Assembly (NCBI RefSeq): GCF_035978755.1
Contig: NZ_CP108414.1
Coordinates: forward strand, 2,728,001-2,792,000
From: Streptomyces sp. NBC_01298
GTDB lineage: Bacteria; Actinomycetota; Actinomycetes; Streptomycetales; Streptomycetaceae
DNA length: 64,000 nt
Direction of reading: 5' to 3'
Every line of letters starts with the position of its first letter. Within the stretch, counting starts at the first letter, position 1. Shown here piece by piece: positions 39,876 to 48,825 of the stretch. The notes under the pieces were generated by a model, which was given only the letters and a program-made list of their open reading frames with translations, was not told the origin of the DNA and did no database searches. A program made the position numbers and the translations under genes.

Positions 39876-39904
39876 AAGATGGTCCAGACCAATCTTCTTG
39901 TCAA
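39876..39904 (-). promoter_or_regulatory. Chitinase promoter with overlapping DasR-type (dre) site
   Basis: On the leftward strand, TTGACA (39899-39904) and CATCTT (39876-39881) are separated by exactly 17 bp. The spacer and edge of the -10 contain TGGTCTGGACCA (39880-39891), a close match to the DasR responsive element TGGTCTAGACCA. Chitinase and GlcNAc genes in Streptomyces are known DasR targets, so repression relieved by glucosamine-6-phosphate is expected. Confidence 0.85.
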
Positions 39905-40365
39905 GACTTCCCACCCGTCCGCCCCACGACGCGCGCCGCCGCCTCGTGCATCGCGAGCTCCAGTACCGCCGGATCGGTGAGCGTGCCCCGCCCGTCCGGG
40001 ACGACGAGCCAGCGGACCCCGCCCGTGGCCCGGCCGGGGTACGGGACCACGATCCAGGTCCCGTCACCGGCTCCCCGCACACCCGTCCCGATCCAGCGCG
40101 ACGCCGTGCCCGGGGGCACGAAGAAGCCCAGCCTGGAGTCGCCGAAATCGGCGAGCACCGGGCCGGGCCGGGCGGGCAGCGTGTCCAGTACTTCGAGGGT
40201 GGTGCGTCCCAGCTCCCCCGGCAGGATCAGCACGTCCCACCGGCGGCCGGCGGGCAGCAGGGCGACCCCGAGGGGGTTGCGCTCCCACTCCCAGCGACAG
40301 GCGTCCGGATCGGGCGCCACCGAAACCAGCCACTCCACTGCCGTCTTGTCCCCCGGGATCGTCAT
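39901..40365 (-). CDS. Hypothetical protein
   Basis: 154 aa, not recognised. The sequence is Trp-rich (EWLVSVA, WEWERNPLG, WDVLILP) with alternating strands, and has no signal peptide or membrane segment. It vaguely recalls the N-terminal domain of actinobacterial primase/polymerase-like proteins, but no catalytic residues support this. Its stop codon overlaps the -35 of the chitinase promoter, so transcription from this gene would run through that promoter. The 40366-40560 space upstream shows no further gene. Confidence 0.7.
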   Translation of the reverse strand: MTIPGDKTAVEWLVSVAPDPDACRWEWERNPLGVALLPAGRRWDVLILPGELGRTTLEVLDTLPARPGPVLADFGDSRLGFFVPPGTASRWIGTGVRGAGDGTWIVVPYPGRATGGVRWLVVPDGRGTLTDPAVLELAMHEAAARVVGRTGGKS

Positions 40366-40560
40366 CGCCCGGCCTCCGCTCTCTGTGGGTGAGGTGAAGC
40401 GTTCTCACAGGAGAGAGCGGGGCCGGGCGCAGGTATGACGCGGGTTTCGTTACCCCGTGGTAGTGAAGCAGGTCACACCATCACGGGCGATGTGCGCCCG
40501 GGGCGTGCGGAGGTCGCTTACCCGATCAGCGCACCGGGGCGGCGCCGTCGGGTTCAGGCC

Positions 40561-41979
40561 TCAGCTGTCGAAGCCGAGACCGAACCGGTCCAGCGTCTTC
40601 AGCCACAGGTTGCGGTGTCCGCCCATCCGGTCCGCCCGGGCCAGCGACCACTTCGTCATGGTGATGCCGGTCCAGGCGAAGGGCTCCGGCGGGAAGGGCA
40701 TCGGCTTGGAGCGGACCATCTCCAGCTCGGTGCGCTCGGTCTTCTCCCCCGCCAGGAGGTCCAGCATCACGTCGGCGCCGAAGCGGGTGGCCCCGACGCC
40801 CAGTCCGGTGTAGCCGGCCGCGTAGGCCACCTTGCCCGCGTGCGCGGTGCCGAAGAAGGCGGAGAAGCGCGAGCAGGTGTCGATCGCCCCGCCCCATGCG
40901 TGGCTGAATTTCACCCCTCCCAGCTGCGGGAAGCAGGTGAAGAAGTGCTCGGCGAGCTTGAGGTAGGTCTCGGGCCGGTGGTCGTGCTCGGCGTCGAGCT
41001 TGCCCCCGTACGGGTAGATCGCGTCGTAGCCGCCCCACAGGATCCGCCGGTCGGGGGTGATCCGGAAGTAGTGGAACTGATTGGCGCTGTCGCCGAGGCC
41101 CTGCCGGTTCTTCCAGCCGATCGAGGCGAGCTGCTCCTCGGTCAGCTGCTCCGTCATGAGCGCGTAGTCGTAGACGGGGACGGTCAGCGGGCGCACCCGC
41201 TTGACCAGCGACGGGAAGATGTTGGTCCCCAGCGCCACCCGGCGGGCGAAGACCCGGCCGTACGGGGTCCGCACGGCCATCCCCTCGCCCGAGCCGACCA
41301 GGTCGAGCCCGCGCGTGTTCTCGTAGATCCGGACGCCCAGCTCCAGGCAGGCCCGCTTCAGGCCCCAGGCGAGCTTCGCCGGGTTGAGCATGGCGACGCC
41401 GTCGCGGTCCCAGATCCCGCCGAGGAAGGTCGGGGAGTCGACCTCGGCCCGGATGGCGTCCGCGTCCAGCCACTCGGAGCGGCCGGCGAGGCCGAGCCGC
41501 TCGGCCTCGGCGTGGAACTCGCGGAGCTCCGCGACCTGGTGCGGCTCGGTGGCCACGTCGATCTCGCCGCTGCGCTCGAAGTCGCAGTCGATGCCGTAGC
41601 GGGCGACCGCTTCCTCGATGGCGTCGAGGTTGCGGGCGCCGAGGTCCTCCAGCGTGGCGAGCTCGTCGGGCCAGCGGGCCATCCCGTTCGCCAGGCCGTG
41701 GGTGAGGGAGGCCGCGCAGAAGCCGCCGTTGCGGCCCGAGGCGGCCCAGCCCGCCTCGTGGCCCTCGATGAGCACGACGTCCCGGGCGGGGTCGCGCTCC
41801 TTGGCGATCAGCGCGGTCCACAGACCGCTGTACCCGCCGCCGATGACGAGCAGATCGCAGTGCTCGTCCCCGGTGAGGGCGGGCTCCGCGGCGGGCTTGC
41901 CGGGGTCGTCCAGCCAGTACGAGACCGGCTTCGCTTCGGAAAGAGATCGTGCAGCGGTGCGCATGGCGTCTGGGGCCAT
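40561..41979 (-). CDS. FAD-dependent amine/gamma-glutamylputrescine oxidase-like
   Basis: 472 aa, DadA/PuuB family. The dinucleotide-binding motif is LLVIGGGYSGLWTALIAKE (about residues 43-61), followed by EGHEAGWAASGRNGGFC, where other family members bind FAD. The C-terminal region has AYAAGYTGLGVGATRFGADV. It is the last gene of the polyamine transport cluster, so oxidation of putrescine, a gamma-glutamyl derivative or another primary amine is inferred. ATG 41979 is preferred because GGGAG lies 9 nt upstream; a TTG at 41988 would lie against that site. Confidence 0.9.
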   Translation of the reverse strand: MAPDAMRTAARSLSEAKPVSYWLDDPGKPAAEPALTGDEHCDLLVIGGGYSGLWTALIAKERDPARDVVLIEGHEAGWAASGRNGGFCAASLTHGLANGMARWPDELATLEDLGARNLDAIEEAVARYGIDCDFERSGEIDVATEPHQVAELREFHAEAERLGLAGRSEWLDADAIRAEVDSPTFLGGIWDRDGVAMLNPAKLAWGLKRACLELGVRIYENTRGLDLVGSGEGMAVRTPYGRVFARRVALGTNIFPSLVKRVRPLTVPVYDYALMTEQLTEEQLASIGWKNRQGLGDSANQFHYFRITPDRRILWGGYDAIYPYGGKLDAEHDHRPETYLKLAEHFFTCFPQLGGVKFSHAWGGAIDTCSRFSAFFGTAHAGKVAYAAGYTGLGVGATRFGADVMLDLLAGEKTERTELEMVRSKPMPFPPEPFAWTGITMTKWSLARADRMGGHRNLWLKTLDRFGLGFDS

Positions 41980-42001
41980 GTCTTCCAACTCCCTACAGGT
42001 G

Positions 42002-42808
42002 TTACTTGGGCTGTGCTTTCTTGCGGCGGTTGGCGACCATCTGGCCGCCCAGCACCACCAGGACCGCGATGACGAACATCGCCGTGCCGATGACGTTGAT
42101 CTGTACAGGCGTACCGCGCTGGGCCGATCCCCACACGAACATGGGGAAGGTGACGGTGTTGCCCGAGTTGAAGTTGGTGATGATGAAGTCGTCGAAGGAG
42201 AGCGCGAAGGAGAGCAGCGCGCCCGCCGCGATGCCGGGGGCCGCGATCGGCAGGGTGACGCGCAGGAAGGTCTGCACGGGTCCGGCGTAGAGATCGCGGG
42301 CCGCTTCCTCCAGGCGGGGGTCCATGGAGAGCACCCGGGCCTTGACCGCGGCGACGACGAAGCTGAGGCAGAACATCACGTGGGCGATCAGGATCGTCCA
42401 GAAGCCGAGCTGGATGCCCATGTTGAGGAAGAGGGCGAGCAGGGACGCCGCCATCACGATCTCGGGCATGGCCATCGGCAGGAAGATCAGCGAGTTGACC
42501 GCGCCGCGCCCCCGGAACCGGTAGCGGACCATCGCGAAGGCGATCGCCGTGCCCAGTACGGTCGCGCCGATGGTGGCCCACAGGGCGATCTGGAGCGAGA
42601 GGGACAGGGACCCGCACATGTCGGCGACCCCGCAGGGGTCCTTCCACGCGTCGAGGGAGAACTCCTGCCAGGCGTAGTTGAAGCGCCCGGTGGGGTTGTT
42701 GAAGGAGAAGACCGTGACGACGACGTTCGGCAGGATCAGGTACGCGAGCGTGCCGAGCCCCGCGATCACGACGAGATTGCGGCGCAGCCAGGTGGTGGCG
42801 CTCTTCAT
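42002..42808 (-). CDS. potC: Polyamine ABC transporter permease (PotC-like)
   Basis: 268-aa inner-membrane protein with six predicted helices. The EAA loop that docks with the ATPase is EEAARDLYAGPVQTFLRVTL. PotC-type features include SFNNPTGRFNYAWQEFS after the first helix and FALSFDDFIITNF near the end. Its ATG overlaps the upstream permease stop. It is followed by the oxidase gene after 22 bp. Confidence 0.93.
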   Translation of the reverse strand: MKSATTWLRRNLVVIAGLGTLAYLILPNVVVTVFSFNNPTGRFNYAWQEFSLDAWKDPCGVADMCGSLSLSLQIALWATIGATVLGTAIAFAMVRYRFRGRGAVNSLIFLPMAMPEIVMAASLLALFLNMGIQLGFWTILIAHVMFCLSFVVAAVKARVLSMDPRLEEAARDLYAGPVQTFLRVTLPIAAPGIAAGALLSFALSFDDFIITNFNSGNTVTFPMFVWGSAQRGTPVQINVIGTAMFVIAVLVVLGGQMVANRRKKAQPK

Positions 42809-43737
42809 CAGACCAGGTCCTCCGTCCCCGCTCGGCGGATGTAGATGGTGACCATGACCAGGACGATGGCCATGAGGATGAAGGACAGCGCGGCCGCCGT
42901 CGGATAGTCGAGGATGCGCAGGTACTGCGACTGGATGACGTTTCCGATCATGCGGGTGTCCGTGGAGCCGAGCAGTTCGGCGTTGACGTAGTCGCCGCTC
43001 GCCGGGATGAAGGTCAGCAGGGTCCCGGAGACCACGCCCGGCATGGACAGCGGGAAGGTCACCTTGCGGAAGACCGTGGCGGGACGGGCGTACAGGTCCC
43101 CGGCCGCCTCGTGGAGGCGGGTGTCGATGCGCTCCAGCGAGGTGTAGAGCGGAAGGATCATGAAGGGGAGGAAGTTGTACGTCAGACCGCAGACGACCGC
43201 GAGCGGCGTGGCGAGGACGCGGTCGCCCTCGGTCATGCCGAGCCAGCTGGTGACGTCGAGGAAGCCGACCGTGTTGAGGACGCCGACCACCGGGCCGCCG
43301 TCGGCCAGGATCGTCTTCCAGGCGAGGGTGCGGATCAGGAAGCTGGTGAAGAACGGGGCGATGACCAGCACCAGGAGCAGGTTGCGCCAGCGGCCCGCCT
43401 TGAAGGCGATCAGGTAGGCCAGCGGGTAGCCCAGCAGCAGGCACAGCGCGGTCGCGGTGCCGGCGTAGAGCAGGGAGCGCAGGAACTGCGGGTAGTACTC
43501 GGTGAAGGCGTCCCAGTAGGTCTGGAAGTGCCAGGTGACCTTGAAGCCCTCTTCGAGGGAGCCGGTCTGCACCGAGGTGGAGGCCTGGTAGACCATCGGC
43601 AGCACGAAGAAGACGACCAGCCACAGGATGCCCGGGAGCAGCAGCCAGTACGGGACCAGGCGCTTCTTCAGGGACGGCTTGTGCACCGGGGGCTCGGCGG
43701 AGACGGCGACCTCGGGCAGGGTCGCGGGGGCGGTCAC
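42808..43737 (-). CDS. potB: Polyamine ABC transporter permease (PotB-like)
   Basis: 309-aa inner-membrane permease. An N-terminal cytoplasmic stretch of about 30 residues is followed by six helices. The EAA loop is HEAAGDLYARPATVFRKVTF. PotB-like sequence: SFLIRTLAWKTIL and FIPASGDYVNAELLG. The GTG start at 43737 overlaps the potA stop (GTGA). It pairs with the PotC-like permease. Confidence 0.93.
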   Translation of the reverse strand: MTAPATLPEVAVSAEPPVHKPSLKKRLVPYWLLLPGILWLVVFFVLPMVYQASTSVQTGSLEEGFKVTWHFQTYWDAFTEYYPQFLRSLLYAGTATALCLLLGYPLAYLIAFKAGRWRNLLLVLVIAPFFTSFLIRTLAWKTILADGGPVVGVLNTVGFLDVTSWLGMTEGDRVLATPLAVVCGLTYNFLPFMILPLYTSLERIDTRLHEAAGDLYARPATVFRKVTFPLSMPGVVSGTLLTFIPASGDYVNAELLGSTDTRMIGNVIQSQYLRILDYPTAAALSFILMAIVLVMVTIYIRRAGTEDLV

Positions 43738-44885
43738 GCGCTCTCCTCGACCGTCTCGATGCCGGCGTCGATGTCCTGGGCCGCGTCCAGGCCGAAGGTG
43801 TGCTCCGGGTTCCAGTGCAGTATCACGTCGGCGCCGGGGACGAGGCGGGCGTCGCGCTCGATGTTCTGCACGTACACCTCCAGCTCCGGGCAGACCGGGC
43901 TGTCGATGACGAACTGGGTGGAGACCCCGATGAAGGAGGAGGCCGCGATCTTGCCGGCGACCTTGTTGCGGCCGGCCTCGATGGTGTTCTCCGCGTCCGC
44001 GTGGACCAGGGAGATCTTCTCCGGGCGCACCCCGACCAGCAGCTTGCCGCCGGCGCGGGGTGTGGTCGAACATCGCGCCGCCGGGACGCGCAGCTTCGTA
44101 CCGGCCGAGGAGACGACGACGTCGGACGCGCCGGCCTCCAGGACCTCGGCCTCGATGAGGTTGGAGGTGCCGAGGAAGTTCGCCACGAAGGTCGTCTTCG
44201 GGTTCTCGTAGAGCTCGGCGGGGGCGCCGAGCTGCTCGACGCGGCCGCCGTTCATCACGGCGACCGTGTCGGCCATGGTCATGGCCTCCTCCTGGTCGTG
44301 CGTGACGTGCACGAAGGTGATGCCGACCTCGGTCTGGATGCGCTTGAGCTCCAGCTGCATCTGGCGGCGCAGCTTGAGGTCGAGGGCGCCGAGCGGCTCG
44401 TCGAGGAGCAGCACCTGCGGGTGGTTGATGAGCGCGCGGGCCACGGCGACGCGCTGCTGCTGGCCACCGGAGAGCTGGTGCGGCTTGCGCTGGGCGAACT
44501 GGCCGAGCTGGACCAGCTCCAGCATGTCGTCGACCTGCTTCTTGACCGACTTGATGCCGCGGCGGCGCAGCCCGAAGGCGATGTTCTCCGAGACGTCGAG
44601 GTGCGGGAAGAGGGCGTAGCTCTGGAAGACGGTGTTGACCGGGCGCTTGTACGGCGGCAGGTGCGTGACCTCGCGCTCGCCGAGGCTGACGGTGCCGGTG
44701 GAGGGCTCCTCCAGGCCGGCGATCATGCGCAGGGTGGTGGTCTTCCCGCAGCCCGAGGCGCCGAGCAGGGCGAAGAAGGAGCCCTGGGGAATGGTGAGGT
44801 CCAGCGGGTGCACGGCGGTGAAGGATCCGTAGTGCTTGCTGATCCCGGCGAGGCGGACGTCGCCGCCTTCGGTCTTGTCAGTCAT
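43734..44885 (-). CDS. potA: Polyamine ABC transporter ATP-binding protein (PotA-like)
   Basis: 383 aa. Complete ABC ATPase: Walker [11 protein letters not shown]-loop FQSYALFPH, signature [15 protein letters not shown], Walker [13 protein letters not shown] and H-loop [13 protein letters not shown]-type C-terminal domain follows (about 290-380). It energises PotB/PotC uptake of polyamines from PotD. It overlaps potB and lies 84 bp downstream of the binding-protein gene. Confidence 0.95.
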   Translation of the reverse strand: MTDKTEGGDVRLAGISKHYGSFTAVHPLDLTIPQGSFFALLGASGCGKTTTLRMIAGLEEPSTGTVSLGEREVTHLPPYKRPVNTVFQSYALFPHLDVSENIAFGLRRRGIKSVKKQVDDMLELVQLGQFAQRKPHQLSGGQQQRVAVARALINHPQVLLLDEPLGALDLKLRRQMQLELKRIQTEVGITFVHVTHDQEEAMTMADTVAVMNGGRVEQLGAPAELYENPKTTFVANFLGTSNLIEAEVLEAGASDVVVSSAGTKLRVPAARCSTTPRAGGKLLVGVRPEKISLVHADAENTIEAGRNKVAGKIAASSFIGVSTQFVIDSPVCPELEVYVQNIERDARLVPGADVILHWNPEHTFGLDAAQDIDAGIETVEESA

Positions 44886-44969
44886 GGGCCTGGGCCTTCG
44901 GTGGTGTGTCGTGGAAGGGGCAGGTGCCGGTTCGGGTGTCTTCGCCGGTGGGGGACGCGGCGGGACCCG

Positions 44970-46220
44970 TCAGGCTCCGATGAGCTTGGCGAACTTCTCC
45001 TCGTACGCCGTCTCTTCCTCGCTGGTGAGGGAGCGGAAGGCGTGCGACTTGGCGGCCATCGCCTTGTCCGGGACGATCAGGACGTTGTCCGCGAGCTCCG
45101 GATCGATCTTGGCCAGCTCGTCCTTGACGCCCTCGACGGGGCAGACGTAGCTGATGTAGGCGGCCAGCTGGGCGGCCACCGCGGGCTCGTAGTAGTAGTC
45201 GATGAGCCGCTCCGCGTTGGCCTTGTGCCGGGCCTTCACGGGGACCAGCAGGTTGTCGCTGGAGGTGATGTAGCCGGGCGCCGGGATCGCGTACTGGATG
45301 TCCGGGTTGCCGGCCTGCAGCTGGATGACGTCGCCGGCCCAGGCCAGGCAGGCTGCGAGGTCGCCCTTGTCGAGGTCCGCCGTGTAGTCGTTCCCGGTGA
45401 AGCGGCGGATCTGCTTCTTGTCCACGCCCTTCTGGAGCCGGCCGATCGCCGCGTCGTAGTCGGCGTCGGTGAAGTTCGCCGGGTCCTTGCCCTGGTCGAG
45501 CAGGGTCATGCCGACGCTGTCGCGCATCTCGGTGAGGAAGCCGACGCGGCCCTTGAGGGAGGGGTCGTCGAGCATCTGCGTGACGGAGTCGACCTTCTTC
45601 CCGCCGGTCGCCTTGGTGTTGTAGGCGATCACCGTGTTGATGCCGGTCCAGGGGTAGCTGTACGCGCGGCCCGGGTCCCAGTCGGGGCTGCGGAACTGCG
45701 GGATCAGGTTGGCGTACGCGTGCGGGAGGTGCGAGGGGTCCAGCTTCTGGGCCCAGCCGAGGCGGATGATGCGCGAGGCCAGCCAGTCGGTGACGACGAT
45801 CAGGTCGCGGCCGGTGTCCTGGCCGGCCGCGAGCTGGGGCTTGATCTTGCCGAAGAACTCGACGTTGTCGTTGATGTCCTCGGTGTACTTGACCTTGATC
45901 CCGGTCCGCTTGGTGAACTCCTCCAGCGTGGGACGGGACTTCTCGTCCTCACTGGTGTCCATGTACTCGGTCCAGTTGGAGAAGCTGATCTCCTTCTCCT
46001 GCGCCGAGTGGTCGTCGGAGGCCGCGGCGTTGCCCTCCGCGCGCTTGGCCGGCGGGATGCCGCAGCCGGCCAGCGCGGACAGGCCGCCGAGGGTGAGCGC
46101 TCCGACTCCGGAGGCGCGCAGCACGGAGCGGCGGGTGAGGGCGCCGCGCCCGGTGGTGAGGCTGCGCCGCATGGCGGCGAATTGCGCCGCCGAGAGGCGG
46201 TCGGGCTCGAACTGCTCCAT
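44970..46220 (-). CDS. potD: Polyamine-binding lipoprotein (PotD-like), Tat type
   Basis: 416-aa solute-binding protein. The unusually long leader carries a twin-arginine motif (TRRSVLRAS, about 30-38) and a lipobox (LAGC, Cys near 53). The mature domain begins with FSNWTEYMDT and contains TGIKVKYTEDINDN, LIVVTDWLASRIIRLGWAQ and YVCPVEGVKDEL, typical of spermidine/putrescine-binding proteins. It feeds PotABC. A paralogue is encoded at 57193-58371. Confidence 0.93.
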   Translation of the reverse strand: MEQFEPDRLSAAQFAAMRRSLTTGRGALTRRSVLRASGVGALTLGGLSALAGCGIPPAKRAEGNAAASDDHSAQEKEISFSNWTEYMDTSEDEKSRPTLEEFTKRTGIKVKYTEDINDNVEFFGKIKPQLAAGQDTGRDLIVVTDWLASRIIRLGWAQKLDPSHLPHAYANLIPQFRSPDWDPGRAYSYPWTGINTVIAYNTKATGGKKVDSVTQMLDDPSLKGRVGFLTEMRDSVGMTLLDQGKDPANFTDADYDAAIGRLQKGVDKKQIRRFTGNDYTADLDKGDLAACLAWAGDVIQLQAGNPDIQYAIPAPGYITSSDNLLVPVKARHKANAERLIDYYYEPAVAAQLAAYISYVCPVEGVKDELAKIDPELADNVLIVPDKAMAAKSHAFRSLTSEEETAYEEKFAKLIGA

Positions 46221-46274
46221 GGGAGGTGCCCTTTCGGGATGGGTGCGAACCGCTGGTCGGGCGGCTCTACGTGG

Positions 46275-47801
46275 TTATCTGTCCCCGAAGATCGTGCGGT
46301 GCCAGTCCTTCGCGGCAACCGCGGTGTTGTCGTACATCACGTGCTTGACCTGCGTGTACTCCTCGAAGGAGTAGCTGCTCATGTCCTTTCCGAACCCGCT
46401 GGCCTTGTAGCCGCCGTGGGGCATCTCGCTGATGATCGGGATGTGGTCGTTGACCCAGACGCAGCCCGCCTGGATCTCCCGGGTGGCACGGTTCGCCCGG
46501 TACACGTCACGGCTCCAGGCCGAGGCCGCGAGACCGTACGGGGTGTCGTTGGCCAGCGCGATGCCCTCGTCGTCGGTGTCGAAGGGCAGGACCACGAGGA
46601 CCGGGCCGAAGATCTCGGACTGGACCACCTCGCTGTCCTGGGCCGCGCCGGAGATCAGCGTGGGCCGGTAGTACGCGCCGTCCGCCAGCTCTCCGCCGGG
46701 GATCTCACCGCCGGTGACGACCGTGGCGTACGCGCGGGCGCGCTCGACGAAACCGGCGACCCGGTCGCGGTGCACGTGCGAGACCAGCGGGCCGAGGTCG
46801 GTCGACGGGTCGAAGGGGTCTCCGACGCGGACGGTCTCCATCAGCTCGGCGACCCGGGCGACGAAGGCGTCGTGGAGGGGGCGCTGGACGTAGGCACGGG
46901 TGGCGGCCGTGCAGTCCTGGCCGGTGTTGATCAGGGAGGCGGCGACGGCGCCGTTGGCGGCGGCCTCCAGGTCGGCGTCGTCGAAGACGAGGAACGGAGC
47001 CTTGCCGCCGAGCTCGAGGTGGAGCCGCTTGACGGTGGCGGTGGCGATCTCGGCGACCCGCTTGCCGATGGCCGTGGACCCCGTGAAGGAGGTCATGACC
47101 ACGTCCGGGTGGCCGACCAGGTGCTCGCCCGCGTCCCGGCCGGCGCCGGTGACGATGTTGACCACGCCGTCGGGCAGGCCCGCCTCCTTGGCCGCCTGGG
47201 CGAACATCAGGGAGGTCAGCGGGGTGAGCTCGGCGGGCTTGAGGACGATGGTGTTGCCCGCGGCGATCGCCGGGAGGATCTTCCAGGCGGCCATCTGCAG
47301 CGGATAGTTCCACGGCGCGATGGAGCCCACGACCCCGATCGCCTCGCGGCGCACGTACGAGGTGTGGTCCCCGGAGTACTCGCCCGCGGCCTGCCCCTGG
47401 AGGTGGCGCGCGGCGCCCGCGAAGAAGGCGGTGTTGTCGATGGTCCCCGGGACGTCGAACTCCGTCGACAGCTTGACCGGCTTGCCGCACTGCAGGGACT
47501 CCGCGTGCGCGAACTCCTCCGCCCGCTCGGCCAGCACCGCGGCCAGCCGGTGCAGCGCTTCGGAGCGCTCTCCGGGGGTGGCTCCCGACCAGCCGGGGAA
47601 GGCCCGCTTGGCGGCGGCGACGGCGGCGTCCACGTCGGCGGTGGAGGCCAGCTCGTAGGTGAGCACCTCCTCGCCGGTGGCGGGGTCGACCACGGTGTGT
47701 GACCGGCCCGAGGTGCCGGGCCGCAGCTGCCCGTCGATGTACTGCGCGCCTGCGGCGAATCGGTCCTTGACCTGGACCTTGACCTGGAAGCGGTTGCCCA
47801 T
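46275..47801 (-). CDS. Gamma-aminobutyraldehyde dehydrogenase-like (PuuC/Prr type)
   Basis: 508 aa. ALDH motifs: SIAPWNYPLQMAAWKILPA, TSFTGSTAIGKRV, HLELGGKAPFLVFDDAD with the base Glu, NTGQDCTAATR with the catalytic Cys, and EIFGPVLVVLPF. The family oxidises aminoaldehydes made from putrescine to GABA. ATG 47801 or GTG 47804 are equally possible. It stands first in the leftward polyamine cluster, with a palindrome just upstream. A close paralogue is at 58490. Confidence 0.92.
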   Translation of the reverse strand: MGNRFQVKVQVKDRFAAGAQYIDGQLRPGTSGRSHTVVDPATGEEVLTYELASTADVDAAVAAAKRAFPGWSGATPGERSEALHRLAAVLAERAEEFAHAESLQCGKPVKLSTEFDVPGTIDNTAFFAGAARHLQGQAAGEYSGDHTSYVRREAIGVVGSIAPWNYPLQMAAWKILPAIAAGNTIVLKPAELTPLTSLMFAQAAKEAGLPDGVVNIVTGAGRDAGEHLVGHPDVVMTSFTGSTAIGKRVAEIATATVKRLHLELGGKAPFLVFDDADLEAAANGAVAASLINTGQDCTAATRAYVQRPLHDAFVARVAELMETVRVGDPFDPSTDLGPLVSHVHRDRVAGFVERARAYATVVTGGEIPGGELADGAYYRPTLISGAAQDSEVVQSEIFGPVLVVLPFDTDDEGIALANDTPYGLAASAWSRDVYRANRATREIQAGCVWVNDHIPIISEMPHGGYKASGFGKDMSSYSFEEYTQVKHVMYDNTAVAAKDWHRTIFGDR

Positions 47802-47829
47802 CACGCTCTCACGCTCTCCGTAGCTACAG

Positions 47830-47847
47830 TTCGAGCTACAGCTCGAA
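47830..47847. promoter_or_regulatory. Perfect inverted repeat upstream of the aminoaldehyde dehydrogenase
   Basis: TTCGAGCT-AC-AGCTCGAA, 29-46 bp upstream of the dehydrogenase start. Position and symmetry suggest an operator. A second pair, GATTCCGT (47889-47896) with ACGGAATC (47917-47924), lies further up in the space shared with the NADAR gene. Confidence 0.6.
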
Positions 47848-47995
47848 TTGAGTGCCGATCCTGGCAGAGGTATACCCCTCGGCCAAGTGATTCCGTTGTT
47901 GCCTTTTGATTACGCGACGGAATCGGTCGACCATGTGTCGAGGCGCGCCCGAAATCCCGTACGAAGTGTCCGGTGCTCCTGCGAGACTCGCATGC

Positions 47996-48571
47996 ATGGA
48001 GAAGATCGAGGAACTGATCGGGCAGGTCAGCCGGGGTGAGCGGGTGAAGTTCCTGCCGTTCTGGGGACACCGTCCGCGGCCGGACGGAACGCTCGGACCG
48101 AGCTGCCTCAGTCAGTGGTGGCCGTCCGAGTTCACCGTGGGTGACGTCCGGTACGCCACCGCCGAGCACTGGATGATGGCCGGAAAGGCGCGCCTGTTCG
48201 AGGATGCCGAGGCGGAGCGCGCGGCTCTGGAGGCGAGGACTCCGGCCGAGGCGAAGAAGGCCGGGCGGCTGGTGCGCGGCTTCGACGACGTGGTCTGGGA
48301 GCGGGAGCGGTTCGCGCTGGTGGTGGAGGGCAGCGTGCACAAGTTCGGCTCCGATCCCGCGCTGACCTCGTACCTGCTCTCGACCGGGAACCGCGTCCTG
48401 GTGGAGGCCAGCCCGATGGACCGGGTCTGGGGCGTGGGCCTGGCCCCCGACGACGAGCGCGCGCTGGACCCGGCGCGGTGGCGCGGCCTGAACCTGCTCG
48501 GCTTCGCGCTCATGGAGGCGCGGGAGCGGCTGGGGGCGGGGCTGCGGGAGGGGGCGCGGGAGGGGCTTTAA
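47996..48571 (+). CDS. NADAR-domain (DUF1768/YbiA-like) protein
   Basis: 191 aa. Strong NADAR signatures: FWGHRPRPDG, FTVGDVRYATAEHWMMAGKARLF (key AEHWMMAGKA), NRVLVEASPMDRVWGVGL and WRGLNLLGFALMEAR. Family members act on riboflavin-pathway N-glycosides or on ADP-ribose adducts, so hydrolysis of an N-glycosidic bond is expected. ATG 47996 is taken as the start because it gives normal family length; no Shine-Dalgarno is seen, so it may be leaderless. The two Y-like RNAs and the Ro-like gene follow on the same strand. Confidence 0.93.
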   Translation: MEKIEELIGQVSRGERVKFLPFWGHRPRPDGTLGPSCLSQWWPSEFTVGDVRYATAEHWMMAGKARLFEDAEAERAALEARTPAEAKKAGRLVRGFDDVVWERERFALVVEGSVHKFGSDPALTSYLLSTGNRVLVEASPMDRVWGVGLAPDDERALDPARWRGLNLLGFALMEARERLGAGLREGAREGL

Positions 48572-48587
48572 TCGCTCGCGGCCGGTA

Positions 48588-48771
48588 CGGGTGTGCGTCT
48601 AGCGTGATCCTTGTCCAGGTGCGCAGGTGAGACTTACTTCCACTCTTAATGGGGCAGCCGCGGGTTCGAGTCCCGTCATCGGCTTCGGGTCGGTGTAGCT
48701 CAGTTGGTAGAGCACCACGTGGTTTCGCCGACCTCGATCTCTGGACACCTCTTCACGCACCTCCCGGTGCG
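48588..48771 (+). ncRNA. Y-like RNA 1 with permuted tRNA-like module (YrlA-like)
   Basis: No tRNA is encoded, but its parts appear in permuted order. T arm: stem 48660-48664/48672-48676 with loop TTCGAGT. Then acceptor-like strands 48677-48683 and 48689-48695, able to form seven pairs (two wobbles) and closed by TTCGG. Then TA, and a D arm (48698-48701/48710-48713) with GG in its loop. The outer Y-type stem pairs GGG (48589-48591) and GTGCGT (48593-48598) with 48755-48765, then an internal loop, then GTG(A)TCC (48604-48610) with GGACAC (48743-48748). CGCACC-TCCC-GGTGCG (48756-48771) could be an alternative 3' hairpin, with a T-rich stretch near 48785. Ends are approximate. Confidence 0.82.
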
Positions 48772-48825
48772 CGGGCAGCGGCTCCTTCTTTTGCAAAGAA
48801 ACCCAGGCCGCAGCCACTTTGATCT

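Noticed and set aside
43800..47702. 1300-codon plus-strand open frame opposite potA, potD and the dehydrogenase
   Set aside because: The minus strand has three complete recognisable genes; the frame is a GC-bias shadow.
48655..48725. A genuine tRNA gene near 48655-48725
   Set aside because: T-arm and D-arm signatures are present but in reverse order; there is no anticodon arm, no CCA-ready 3' end, and the acceptor strands are joined by a 5-nt loop. It fits a Y-RNA mimic instead.
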